From Corynebacterium choanae (GTDB lineage Bacteria; Actinomycetota; Actinomycetes; Mycobacteriales; Mycobacteriaceae): 64,000 nucleotides of DNA. Of the stretch, positions 29,208 to 38,719 are shown piece by piece (position 1 is the first letter of the stretch; each line of letters starts with the position of its first letter). The stretch is from positions 1,922,001 to 1,986,000 of the forward strand of contig NZ_CP033896.1 of NCBI RefSeq assembly GCF_003813965.1, given 5' to 3'. Made by a program: the position numbers and the translations under genes. Below the pieces are notes generated by a model. It was not told the DNA's origin, did no database searches, and saw only the letters and a list, made by a program, of their open reading frames with translations.

Positions 29208-31079
29208 CTACCGGTCACGATTGCGGCGGGTGACACGAGGCCCCGCGCTGCGGGAGCCTGTGGACGGCGGGGTGCGGCGCACCGGTGGAACTGGGCGAAT
29301 CCGATTCGATTGACCACGCTGGGAACCTGCATGAGTGTCGGAATCGTGCCCTAGTATTGCCGATTCCTCTCGTGCAGACTTGCTTCCCAGCTGGGCACCA
29401 CCGGCTGCTGGCCGGGGGTTATCAGACTGCTGCACTGTCGGATACCTGCGCACCGGATAACTGGGGCGTGACCCATCGACCCGGTCGTTGCGTGTAGTCG
29501 ACACAGCCGATGAACGATACGGGGCGGCCTTCCCAGTCCCCCGAGAGGATGCGCGGTTTCGCGGCGGCGATGCGGCCGCCCCTTTGCGAGGTGCACCACC
29601 TGCACTGCTCGCTTGCCTCCCCGGTGTCGGTGGCTGCTTCCGGGTTTGCGATCCCAGCAATGGTTGTTCACGGCGGGTCTGATGAGGTTGGGAAAAACCG
29701 AGATAGCTGCGCCATCCGCCAGCGGCACTGGTTGATCGGGGTGCGGAGTTGGCTCCATTGCGAGGAGCTGCCGCACGCGGCGCAGCGGTGAGGGTCGCCC
29801 CACCATAGCGGGAAAGCCGCAGATGCTGGGGCGGTCGAATCTTCAACAGCCGATCCCCCACTGGCAGCCCATGGGTTTGAATCCCGGCCACAGCCTCCGG
29901 TTCGTGCCGGGCACACGACGCCAACAATCCCATCGACGTCAGGGTCACTACCGCAGAAGTACCACCGGAGGAAATCATCGGCAACTGAATCCCGGTAATT
30001 GGCGCCAACCCAATAACATAGGCAATGTTGTAGGCCGCCTGCACCACCACACCGACCGTCAGACCGGCTGCAAGTAACGCCTGAAAACGATCATCGTGGC
30101 GCATTGCACACCGCAGTCCGAAGGCCAGCAACAACAGGTAGAGAGCGATAACAAAAACAGCCCCAATCAACCCCTGCTCTTCGCCAACGATCGCAAACAC
30201 AAAGTCGTTTTTCGCTTCGGGAAGATAATTCCACTTCGCCCGGGACTGGCCAAGTCCCACACCGGTCACACTACCTTCAGCAAGGGAGAGCAACCCCTGA
30301 TAGGACTGGTAGCCGCGGTTGCGAATATCGGCAAAATCCCCCTGGAAGGTTTCCCAAAACACAATGAACCTGTCGGAACGGAAACCGCCGCCGACCGCCA
30401 ACGCGAACACACCGACGGTGCCGATCCCAACAATCCCCAGAATCATCCGGGGATCCACCCCCGCAATCGTCAACACTAAGGTGACGGTGATACCAAACAT
30501 CATCACCATGCCAACGTCACCCTGGAAGAAAATCAGGACACAGCACAGCGCCGCCATAGAGGCGAACTTGAAATATGGCATCGCCGGATTTTTGCCAGGA
30601 CCGGTAGTGTCAGCAAAAAATTTCGCGCCCCAAATACAGATTGCTACCTTGGCAAGTTCTGAGGGCTGCAAGCCGATAAATCCCTGCTGCAGCCACGACT
30701 GGGAACCGACTTCTTCAGCACCCACACCACGAATCAAAGTAACGAACAGCAGTGCGATTGAGACCCACAGCAGCGGGGTGGACAGGTTGCGCACCCATTG
30801 CAACGGTACTTGTAAAGCAACCCAGAAACCGATGAAGCCCATTGCCACGAAAATGGATTGTTTCGCAGCCGCCGACCAAGTATCAGTAGCAGAAGCACTC
30901 ATCGTGGCAGAAGTCACCGTGAGCAGGCCGATACTGGTAAGCAGCACCACTGCGGAGACAATAAAGAAATAGTCAACCAATGGCCGGCTCAACACGTCAG
31001 CGATCGTGTCACGAAACCGCTGACGAATGGTGGGGCGCGCCGGTGCGGCGGCGGAAACAGTCATAACAAACGTCAGCAC
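29208..31079 (-). CDS. ftsW: FtsW, lipid II polymerase (SEDS), with long basic C-terminal tail
   Basis: SEDS-family septal peptidoglycan polymerase. 623 residues. About ten membrane helices span residues 35-400, with family blocks GSQSWLQQGFIGLQPSELAKVAICIWGA, YLPEAKNDFVFAIVGEEQGLIGA and TGIQLPMISSGGTSAVVTLTSMGLL. The catalytic-type Asp is in EAKNDF. The last ~200 residues are an Arg/Ser/Pro/Gly-rich disordered cytosolic tail, far longer than in most bacteria. GTG 31079 has AGGA six nt upstream and is preferred to ATG 31064. It partners with FtsI and lies 228 bp after murD. Confidence 0.95.
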   Translation of the reverse strand: MLTFVMTVSAAAPARPTIRQRFRDTIADVLSRPLVDYFFIVSAVVLLTSIGLLTVTSATMSASATDTWSAAAKQSIFVAMGFIGFWVALQVPLQWVRNLSTPLLWVSIALLFVTLIRGVGAEEVGSQSWLQQGFIGLQPSELAKVAICIWGAKFFADTTGPGKNPAMPYFKFASMAALCCVLIFFQGDVGMVMMFGITVTLVLTIAGVDPRMILGIVGIGTVGVFALAVGGGFRSDRFIVFWETFQGDFADIRNRGYQSYQGLLSLAEGSVTGVGLGQSRAKWNYLPEAKNDFVFAIVGEEQGLIGAVFVIALYLLLLAFGLRCAMRHDDRFQALLAAGLTVGVVVQAAYNIAYVIGLAPITGIQLPMISSGGTSAVVTLTSMGLLASCARHEPEAVAGIQTHGLPVGDRLLKIRPPQHLRLSRYGGATLTAAPRAAAPRNGANSAPRSTSAAGGWRSYLGFSQPHQTRREQPLLGSQTRKQPPTPGRQASSAGGAPRKGAAASPPRNRASSRGTGKAAPYRSSAVSTTRNDRVDGSRPSYPVRRYPTVQQSDNPRPAAGGAQLGSKSAREESAILGHDSDTHAGSQRGQSNRIRPVPPVRRTPPSTGSRSAGPRVTRRNRDR

Positions 31080-31307
31080 CTTTCATCCTGCGACGACCCA
31101 ACCAGCAGCCACGAGCCGGACAGGGAACACTCACAACACCGAAGCTTCGTTACCTTTTCAGCAACGGCACCATGCTCACAGCACTTGTGCAGTGACCACG
31201 GTGCGGTGCCGTCAAGTTCTGGTGGTGTGCAGCAGCGGCCAAACTGAAGCAACCACCAAAAAATACGAAACAGTTGTGACTATTGTGACAGTTGTAGCTG
31301 TTGAATG

Positions 31308-32792
31308 CTACTGAGTATAGGCCCGTGCGGCAGCAGCAAACAGATTCCCACGCTCAGCCATGCCAGAGTACATATCCAAACTTGCCGCGGCCGGTGCTAG
31401 CAGCACCACCCCTGGGCGGGACACCGCCGCCACCGCCTGGGACACTGCCTCGTTCATCGCCGCCACCGGATCAGTGGAATCAATAACCACCACCGGAATC
31501 GACGGCGCCAGCGCAGCAAGTGCATCCGCAAATTGCTGCCGATCAACACCCAACACAATAGCTGCCGAAATATTGTGGCTGGTTGCTTGTAACAGCGGCC
31601 GAATATCGGCACCTTTTAACTGTCCACCAGCAATCCACACAAATGGCGCACCGAGTTGCATGGCGCTCAAAGCGGCATGCGGATTTGTTGCCTTCGAGTT
31701 ATCAATGAACTGCACCCCATCGCTACTCGTATGCACACATTGTCCCCGATGGTCAGCCACCGTAAATGACGCTAACGCGGCAGTAATCGCGGTACTGTCC
31801 GCCCCAACGATCAGAGCCGCAGTCGCCGCAGCAGCCGCATCATAAATTCCAGCAGGTCCCGGTGGAGAAATCCCCACAGCAGGGGCAAGATCGCAATCCT
31901 CACCCGCGACACAACCTTGGTGATCAATCGGTGCAGATGCGGAAAGCAGCAGCCGGTCACCAGCCACCCCCACCCCACCGGCAGGAACATCGTTTGCCGA
32001 AAACTGAATCCAACTGCCCTGTCCACCACTGCGATCCCGCAGCTGGGAAATAGTCTCACGGTGGGTGTCGATTGCATCCTGCAGCACCGGATCATCACCA
32101 ACCACCACGGTCGGGGCACGCAGCAGCTGCAACTTTGCCAAGGCATACTCCGCAAAACCGCCATGCCAATCAAGATGGTCTTCCGCCAGATTCAAAAGCA
32201 CTCCCACATCTGGCGTGAACTCGGCTGTCCAATGCAATTGGAACGATGACAATTCACACACCAACACTGTCTCTGGCGTGCTCGCTGCAAGCGCCTGCAA
32301 CACCGGGGTACCAATATTGCCCACAGCAATCGCCGGAATCCCTGCCGCCGTCACCATGTGGGCAGTCATCGCCGTAGTAGTGGTTTTCCCATTGGTGCCA
32401 GTAATCCCCACCCACCGGTGCGCACCACCACCAAATATTCCCGCCTGGTCAAGTCGCCAAGCTAACTCCACATCCCCAATTACCGGCACCCCAGCCCCCT
32501 GTGCAGCCGTCAACAGCGGCGCATCCGGACGCCAGCCGGGGGATACAACCACTAGCGAAAACTCTTCGATCCGCTGTTGTGCCTCCGCTACCTTAATGAC
32601 CGGCGCGGTCGTTGTTTCGGCAAGTGTATCGGCCGCTGCAGGATGATCATCAGCCACCACCACCGGAATATCACAGTAATTTGCAAAGAGTGCAGCCACT
32701 GATCGACCCGTCACACCAGCACCTGCAACCAACACCGGACGATCTGCAACATCTAACACCGATGCCACCCTCGACCACTGATTTTCCACCAT
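31308..32792 (-). CDS. murD: UDP-N-acetylmuramoylalanine-D-glutamate ligase
   Basis: Adds D-Glu to UDP-MurNAc-Ala. 494 residues from ATG 32792, which has GAGG six nt upstream; the frame runs open to 33020, but that part is Gly/Cys-rich and not MurD-like. Motifs: N-terminal VLVAGAGVTGRSVAALFA, ATP loop VGITGTNGKTTTTAMTAHM, ELSSFQLHWT, LLNLAEDHLDWHG and C-terminal FIDNSKATNPHAALSAM with VWIAGGQLKGADI. All catalytic family residues are present. Cytosolic. It lies 366 bp downstream of mraY. Confidence 0.96.
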   Translation of the reverse strand: MVENQWSRVASVLDVADRPVLVAGAGVTGRSVAALFANYCDIPVVVADDHPAAADTLAETTTAPVIKVAEAQQRIEEFSLVVVSPGWRPDAPLLTAAQGAGVPVIGDVELAWRLDQAGIFGGGAHRWVGITGTNGKTTTTAMTAHMVTAAGIPAIAVGNIGTPVLQALAASTPETVLVCELSSFQLHWTAEFTPDVGVLLNLAEDHLDWHGGFAEYALAKLQLLRAPTVVVGDDPVLQDAIDTHRETISQLRDRSGGQGSWIQFSANDVPAGGVGVAGDRLLLSASAPIDHQGCVAGEDCDLAPAVGISPPGPAGIYDAAAAATAALIVGADSTAITAALASFTVADHRGQCVHTSSDGVQFIDNSKATNPHAALSAMQLGAPFVWIAGGQLKGADIRPLLQATSHNISAAIVLGVDRQQFADALAALAPSIPVVVIDSTDPVAAMNEAVSQAVAAVSRPGVVLLAPAAASLDMYSGMAERGNLFAAAARAYTQ

Positions 32793-33158
32793 TGCACACC
32801 TCATTTTGCACAGCCCACACGGGCAATATTCCAAACCACTGCGCCACCAAAAGCTGCAACTGTGTGCAACACAAATGTGGCGGTGGCAACACAGACCAAT
32901 ACTTGGCCTACCGCCTATTGAACCACTCCACCACCCGCAACCTAGGCAACCGGCACCGGCAAACGCTGCAAAACCCACCATCTGCTTCAGCCCACCACCA
33001 CCGATACCCCACCTGTGCAATCTTCCACCTCAAGTGCTGGCCCGCCGAGCAAAGAAAAACCAGCTGCTCAACCAACAGATTAAGCAACTGGTATGACGAC
33101 AAGCTGGTATCAGCTGTGACTGTCCTTTTTCAAGCACAGCCCCAAAAATGCTGCACGA
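32793..33158. other. Gene-free gap between mraY and murD
   Basis: 366 bp, C/A-rich on the plus strand, with no supported coding frame and no clear hairpin terminator. Relatives have murD starting almost at the mraY stop. Confidence 0.45.
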
Positions 33159-34256
33159 CTAGGAGCTGGTGGCTAACCATTCGGAATAAAACAGCGCCAT
33201 CCCGGCCATGATCGCCATCGCGGAAAGCAACCAGAATCGCAGCACCACAGTGGTTTCAGCCCAGCCACCATTTTCAAAATGGTGATGGAACGGTGCCATG
33301 CGGAAAAATCGCTTACCGCGGGTCTTAAACACCGCCACCTGAATCACCACCGACGCTGCCTCGATCACAAAGAGCGCACCGATAACCACCATCAACAGTT
33401 CTGTACGGGACACCACCGACAACCCAGCAACAAGCCCACCGAGTGCCAGCGAGCCAGTATCACCCATAAAGATTTTCGCCGGGGCACAGTTCCACCACAA
33501 AAATCCCAAACAAGCCCCCAGCCCGGCTGCCGCAATAATCGCCAGCGACAGTGGGTCACGCACCTCATAGCAGCCACCGGTTTGCCCGGGGGCACAGGGA
33601 TACCGGAACTGCCAAAAAGTAATGATCGAATACGCACCCATCACCATCGCTGTAGTCCCGGCTGCCAGACCATCGAGTCCGTCGGTAAGGTTCACCGCAT
33701 TCGACCAGGCAGACACCACAATATAGATGAAGAAGAAGAACACAATGGTGCCAAGAATTCCACCACCGATTCGCAAATCGAATGCGTCAATATCCCGCAG
33801 GAAACTCAACCGAGTAGAACCGGGGGTCAGCCCAGCATCATTACTAAAACGCAGGATCAGCCAGCCAAAGATCAACGCCGCCGCAAACTGACCGACAAGC
33901 TTCGCTGTCTTGTTCAGCCCCAGGTTGCGGCCTTTCCACAATTTGATGTAGTCATCGGCAAACCCCAAAGCACCCATAGCGAGGGTGAGGAACATGACGA
34001 TGAGCCCCGAAGCAGTGAAGCCATCCTTACCGGTAAACCAGCCTGCCAAATTGCCGACAATATAGCCTGCGACAATACCGGCAATAATCGCAATACCACC
34101 CATGGTAGGGGTACCACGTTTACGCATGTGACTGGCTGGACCTTCGGCGCGAATTTCCTGTCCGAGGCCTTCCGCGGAAAATCGGCGGATAAGCACCGGA
34201 GTGAGAAAAATCGCGACGAGAAATGCCACGGCGCCGCTGAGAATAATTTGAGCCAT
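33159..34256 (-). CDS. mraY: Phospho-N-acetylmuramoyl-pentapeptide transferase
   Basis: Forms lipid I from UDP-MurNAc-pentapeptide and polyprenyl phosphate. 365 residues with about ten membrane helices. Signatures: [30 protein letters not shown] (catalytic Asp pair), [17 protein letters not shown] and [17 protein letters not shown], plus [24 protein letters not shown] near the C-terminus. Start [23 protein letters not shown] is the usual N-terminal helix. It lies 214 bp after murF. Confidence 0.97.
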   Translation of the reverse strand: MAQIILSGAVAFLVAIFLTPVLIRRFSAEGLGQEIRAEGPASHMRKRGTPTMGGIAIIAGIVAGYIVGNLAGWFTGKDGFTASGLIVMFLTLAMGALGFADDYIKLWKGRNLGLNKTAKLVGQFAAALIFGWLILRFSNDAGLTPGSTRLSFLRDIDAFDLRIGGGILGTIVFFFFIYIVVSAWSNAVNLTDGLDGLAAGTTAMVMGAYSIITFWQFRYPCAPGQTGGCYEVRDPLSLAIIAAAGLGACLGFLWWNCAPAKIFMGDTGSLALGGLVAGLSVVSRTELLMVVIGALFVIEAASVVIQVAVFKTRGKRFFRMAPFHHHFENGGWAETTVVLRFWLLSAMAIMAGMALFYSEWLATSS

Positions 34257-34470
34257 GAGACCTAACGATTTCGCACTCGGGATCGAAAAATGATTCGACT
34301 GTTACGGGAACACCGGCAGCGTGCCGCTGCAATGCGGCACTTGTTACCGGTGGTGACCTGCTGGCTGGCGCTGCTGAAGTATGCAATTCCGGCAGTCAGC
34401 CGCCCGCGTCAGTAGTCTACTCGCACCCCAAGTGGGATGACGAAGCGTGCCTGTTTGCAGCGGAAAACCC

Positions 34471-35979
34471 CTACCGGACGCGGCGCTGCCGATCGCGATC
34501 GATGAGCATAGTGGCGACATCCCATAGATGATCAGCATTCGATGCTTTAATCAACACCACATCACCAGGGGCGAGTGAACAGTCCACAATGTTGGCAGCT
34601 GCCCCTGCCGACTGTGCCTGCTCAACCGACATTCCAGCATTCGTGGCGCCACGCACCAGTGCCTTAGCTGCTACACCTTGACCGACTGCCACAAGCTCAT
34701 CAATCCCATAGGCGGCCAATTGCGCCCCGAGACGTTCATGAGCCTCAATTGTGTCATCGCCAAGCTCACCCATTTGCCCAAGCACAGCCCAGCGACGTCC
34801 CCCTTGCTGTTGCGGCTGCGTTGCTTGCAATGCTGCCAGCGCTGCCTGCATCGATTCAGGGTTCGCATTGTACGAGTCGTCGATGACAGTTACCTTGTCG
34901 CGGCGCACGGTGACTTCCATCCGATGGACACTTTTCGCCTGGTGGCTTCCCAGTGCAGCAGCTACCGCATCCAGTGGCATCCCGGCATACAGTCCAACTG
35001 CTGCAGCTGCCACCGCATTATCAACCTGATGACGACCAAACACTTGCAGCTTAACCGGCGCTGAACCTGTGGAGCAGTGCAACACAAATGAGGCACGGGA
35101 CAACGAATCAACAGTGATTTCACTTGCCCACACATCCGCCGTAGGTCCTGTCGACTGTCCCGCGGAGGTAAACCGCAGTGGTGCGTGGATCCGTTCTGCC
35201 ATCGCGGCCACATTGGCATCGTCGGCGTTGAGCAACACCAGCCCATGGGCAGGAACTGCTTCAGCAAGCTCACCTTTCGCCCGAGCAATCGCTTCCACAC
35301 TGCCAAACTCGCCAACATGGGCATGGCCAACGTTGAGCACAACCCCCACATTAGGCGGGGTGATATCGGTGAGTTGACGGATATGCCCTTCTCCCCGGGC
35401 AGCCATTTCGGCAACAAAGTATTGCGTCTCCGCCGTGCAGGTCAGCGCCGTATACGGTAAACCAATCTCGTTGTTGAAACTCCCCGCCGGTGCAATGACC
35501 GCTGCAGCCGGTGCATCCGGCCCCACAGCGGCACGTAGCACTGTCCCGATCATATCTTTCGTGCTGGTTTTGCCCGCTGATCCGGTCACTCCAACAGTAA
35601 TCATCCCTGCTTGGGTGAGCTCATCATGTACAGCTCGTGCTAAACGGGATAGTGCGGTAAGTACGCGAATCCCATCGCCTGCGGGGTCAAGATCGAAAAA
35701 CGACGCGTTCGTCTTCGTCACTTGAGCCTCCGGAACCATGATCGCTGGAACCGCAACGTCTCGCGCTGCCAACACGGCAACTGCCCCAGCCTCGATTGCA
35801 GCTTCTGCAAAATCATGGCCGTCAGCTTTCGTTCCGGGAAGACACACAAACAAAGAACCGGTCTGCAGTTTACGGCTATCAAATTCCACACTGCCGGTGA
35901 CTATTGCGGCAGGATCAGCATGTTCGTTGAGCGTCCCGCCCACGATTTCCGCGATCCGCGACAGGCTGTATTCAATCAT
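34471..35979 (-). CDS. murF: UDP-MurNAc-tripeptide-D-alanyl-D-alanine ligase
   Basis: Adds D-Ala-D-Ala to the stem tripeptide. 502 residues. N-terminal EIVGGTLNEHADPAAIVTGSVEFDSRKLQTGSLFVCLPG, ATP loop GVTGSAGKTSTKDMIG, NNEIGLPYTAL, LNVGHAHVGEFGSVEAIARAKGEL and C-terminal IDDSYNANPESMQAALAAL with ALGSHQAKSVHRME. All MurF landmarks are present. ATG 35979 follows a GAAGGAGC site. It is cytosolic and sits 497 bp after murE, which is an unusually long gap. Confidence 0.96.
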   Translation of the reverse strand: MIEYSLSRIAEIVGGTLNEHADPAAIVTGSVEFDSRKLQTGSLFVCLPGTKADGHDFAEAAIEAGAVAVLAARDVAVPAIMVPEAQVTKTNASFFDLDPAGDGIRVLTALSRLARAVHDELTQAGMITVGVTGSAGKTSTKDMIGTVLRAAVGPDAPAAAVIAPAGSFNNEIGLPYTALTCTAETQYFVAEMAARGEGHIRQLTDITPPNVGVVLNVGHAHVGEFGSVEAIARAKGELAEAVPAHGLVLLNADDANVAAMAERIHAPLRFTSAGQSTGPTADVWASEITVDSLSRASFVLHCSTGSAPVKLQVFGRHQVDNAVAAAAVGLYAGMPLDAVAAALGSHQAKSVHRMEVTVRRDKVTVIDDSYNANPESMQAALAALQATQPQQQGGRRWAVLGQMGELGDDTIEAHERLGAQLAAYGIDELVAVGQGVAAKALVRGATNAGMSVEQAQSAGAAANIVDCSLAPGDVVLIKASNADHLWDVATMLIDRDRQRRVR

Positions 35980-36476
35980 GGGAAAGCTCCTTCTATCGTG
36001 AGCGAAAATCGGTCTAGTACCTAGGTTTTTTCAGTGTTCAGGCTAAGCAGGATCAAACCTTCGGCCAAGCGCACTGGGAGATGCTCTGCACACCTGCCGG
36101 CTCGATCGCGAGGTATGGCTGCAACGTGGCGGAATCCAATCGTCGCGAATCCCGGCCGCGGTAACCACACTCGTCGACTCACCCACCAACAACGGCTCTG
36201 ACTTTCCTACCAAAGGTGTGCTGCCAGGCAAGCATGTCTGGTGGTTTCCACCGCCTAAGGCGTTATCCACTTGACTTCTACGACAGGATCAATGGTAAGC
36301 CACCAGGAATCTGTCCGCCTAACATTTCTATCACCGTAGCTTTTCCACAGCGGTCGCAAATGGCTTGGCCTGCTACCCAAGTACTCCCATCGGGTGCGGT
36401 GGCACTGTCCATTCGACAGCTCCAGGGGTGCAGCAACTGGCTGAAAGGTAGCAATCAGCGAAGTATCAGCGACTGG
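35980..36476. other. Gene-free gap between murE and murF
   Basis: 497 bp without a supported coding frame. A short GGTGG-TTT-CCACC hairpin near 36240 is the only structure seen; it has no T-run. In other corynebacteria murE and murF overlap or nearly touch. Confidence 0.5.
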
Positions 36477-38075
36477 CTAGGAGCGGCGAAGCCGCTGAGC
36501 AATAGCGTGCTCAGCTTGGGTGACATCATTAAATTCGATGACTTCGTCACCGATTTGTTGTCCTGTCTCATGCCCTTTACCGGCAATAATGACCGTGTCA
36601 CCGGGGTTTGCCCAATCGATGGCGTAGGCAATCGCTGCCGACCTATCGCCAATCTGATGCACTTCCGCAAGGGATTTCCGCTTCTTCGCAAGTCCCGTAC
36701 CGTTTTTCTTGTCTTGCCGGTTTTTTGCCGATGATAGCGACTTCTTCGCGGCTGTAGCGGGTTTTTGGGAGAGCTCATGAATACCGGCGAGAATTTCACG
36801 GCGAATCGTTGCCGGATCTTCACTTCGCGGATTGTCATCGGTGACCACGACAAGATTGGCGCGGGTCGCAGCTTCTTTGCCCATAACAGGCCGTTTCCCG
36901 TGGTCGCGATCCCCACCGGCGCCGAATACCACCGCGATACGACCTTGGGTTTGGTCAGCGACAGTGTCCAGTACTGCGGCTAATGCTGCTGGCTTATGCG
37001 CATAGTCGACAAACACTGCAAAGTCTTGCCCTTGCTGGATTGGCTGCATCCGGCCGGGAACCACTGCGTCGGTGAGTGCTTCAGCGAATTGTTGCACCTG
37101 CACCCCGGCCGCGTGCGCCAAACTCATTGCTAGTGCAGCATTGGCAACGTTAAACAGCCCCGGTAGTACTGTTTCTGCGTGAATCCGAGTCTCACCAATG
37201 CGCATCGTGAAGGTGTGTCCCCCACCGGCGGTGGGAACAATCTCGGTTACTGGTTGGGATGCGGGCGCCCCCGTCAAACTGATTGTGGCGGCCGCAGGTC
37301 CGGCAATGACTGCCATCCGTCGCCCCCACTGCTGGTCGACGTTGATCACGACTGAAGTGGGGCGCACCGGCGAACCAGGTTGGAAAAATTGTGCTTTAGC
37401 CGCGAAATATTCCTCCATCGTGTCGTGAAAGTCGAGATGGTCTTGGGACAGATTGGTAAACCCGCCAACCGTGAATTCCACGCCACCTACCCGGCCGAGC
37501 TCTAACGCATGAGAAGACACTTCCATGACCACATGGGTCACCCCAATGTCGACCATGTGCCGAAACAGTGCCTGCAACACGGGCGCTTCCGGGGTGGTGA
37601 GTTCTGTGTGGTGCGGTTCACCGTTGATCCGTGTGCCATTGGTGCCGATCATCGCGACCGCATAGCCCATTTTCAACAGCGCATGCTCCAGCATGTGCAC
37701 AACAGTTGTTTTACCGGCCGTGCCAGTCACCCCAATGATAGTGAGCTCACGACTCGGATTTCCATAAACTGCACTGGCTACCTTCCCAAGAATGTGCCGA
37801 ACATTAGCCACCACAAGCACGGGACGCTTTTCGCCGGCTTCGGTAAGAATCCGGTAGCCTTCCGCATCGGTGAGGATCGCAGTTGCCTGTGATTTGGCGG
37901 CGAAGTTTGCGCCATGTGTGCGGGTTCCGGGGACTGCTGCAAATAGGGAGCGTTCTTCTAAGGTTTGTGCGTTGATTCCCACACTGGCGATACGCAGTTT
38001 CCCTGCCGTATCAGGGTCACCAGCATTGAGCGTTGCGCCGCTGACTACAGCAAGTTCGTCCAAACTCGAGGTCAT
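36477..38075 (-). CDS. murE: UDP-MurNAc-dipeptide-meso-diaminopimelate ligase
   Basis: Adds meso-DAP to the stem peptide. 532 residues. ATP loop VTGTAGKTTVVHMLE (about 117-131), MEVSSHALELGRVGG, FTNLSQDHLDFHDTM, then FVDYAHKPAAL and the substrate motif DNPRSEDPATI at residues 414-424. DNPR marks the DAP-type enzyme as opposed to the Lys type. The conserved GKGHETGQQIG follows near the C-terminus. Between them, at about residues 434-468, is a Lys-rich insertion (KKSLSSAKNRQDKK... KKRKS) absent from the common family pattern. The rest is normal, so activity is likely kept. It is preceded by 645 bp containing the ftsI terminator. Confidence 0.95.
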   Translation of the reverse strand: MTSSLDELAVVSGATLNAGDPDTAGKLRIASVGINAQTLEERSLFAAVPGTRTHGANFAAKSQATAILTDAEGYRILTEAGEKRPVLVVANVRHILGKVASAVYGNPSRELTIIGVTGTAGKTTVVHMLEHALLKMGYAVAMIGTNGTRINGEPHHTELTTPEAPVLQALFRHMVDIGVTHVVMEVSSHALELGRVGGVEFTVGGFTNLSQDHLDFHDTMEEYFAAKAQFFQPGSPVRPTSVVINVDQQWGRRMAVIAGPAAATISLTGAPASQPVTEIVPTAGGGHTFTMRIGETRIHAETVLPGLFNVANAALAMSLAHAAGVQVQQFAEALTDAVVPGRMQPIQQGQDFAVFVDYAHKPAALAAVLDTVADQTQGRIAVVFGAGGDRDHGKRPVMGKEAATRANLVVVTDDNPRSEDPATIRREILAGIHELSQKPATAAKKSLSSAKNRQDKKNGTGLAKKRKSLAEVHQIGDRSAAIAYAIDWANPGDTVIIAGKGHETGQQIGDEVIEFNDVTQAEHAIAQRLRRS

Positions 38076-38634
38076 CGAATCATCGACCGCCTTTCACAAT
38101 CACGTTGGTCTGGTAGCAGCAGGAGTGCCGGCTGATTGATAGTCACCAGCAGCCGCACACCGGGTGCTATTGAGCTGGCCTGTCCATCAGTCCGCTGCTA
38201 GATGCTACGCCGTCCCCCGGCCAGGATTGTCGCACAGGTGTCCGCAGGTGGATTGTCCGCAAATCACGTCCAATCAGGTGGCCTATTCGCATTTCGTGCC
38301 AGTGCAATATTTTTCATCGATAGTGCGTGGCACCCAGCGAAGGCACCGTGGCGCCAGCCAGCTTGGTGAACACGTTACTTCCGGTGGTGTGTTCACCCGT
38401 GGCTGTGATCTCAGCGGAAAAGGTCCTATACGGCAGTCGGTCGGCTGCAGCGGGCAATATGGTGTCATTTCCTGGCCCATGTTGTCCACTGCACTTATTA
38501 GTTGAATGTTGTTGTGTTCCACAGCATAGAACACCCAACCTGATTCCACCGCAATTTCTGGTTACCGCCTTGTTATCGTCATCGCAGTTTTTCGGTGAAT
38601 TGACACACGTCCAGTGCAGGTAGAGACGCAAAAA
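38076..38634. other. Gene-free gap upstream of murE
   Basis: About 560 bp between the ftsI terminator and the murE start. With a terminator at its upstream end, it must hold a murE promoter. Open frames on either strand have no ribosome site. Confidence 0.5.
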
Positions 38635-38680
38635 CACCACTGCTGCTGAGGGGAGTTTTTCACCTTCAGTAGCAGTGGTG
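38635..38680 (-). terminator. Intrinsic terminator directly after ftsI
   Basis: 16-bp stem with one mismatch (CACCACTGCT... / ...AGCAGTGGTG), 40 bp past the ftsI stop, followed on the minus strand by TTTTTGCG. It would uncouple murE and the genes after it from the ftsI transcript. Confidence 0.88.
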
Positions 38681-38719
38681 TGCTTCGTGGTTGGTGCGTG
38701 GGTTGCAGGATTAAGCGGC

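Noticed and set aside
33279..34265. Plus-strand frame of 328 codons opposite mraY
   Set aside because: Shadow frame; its composition (HRH and NN runs) reflects reversed membrane-protein codons.
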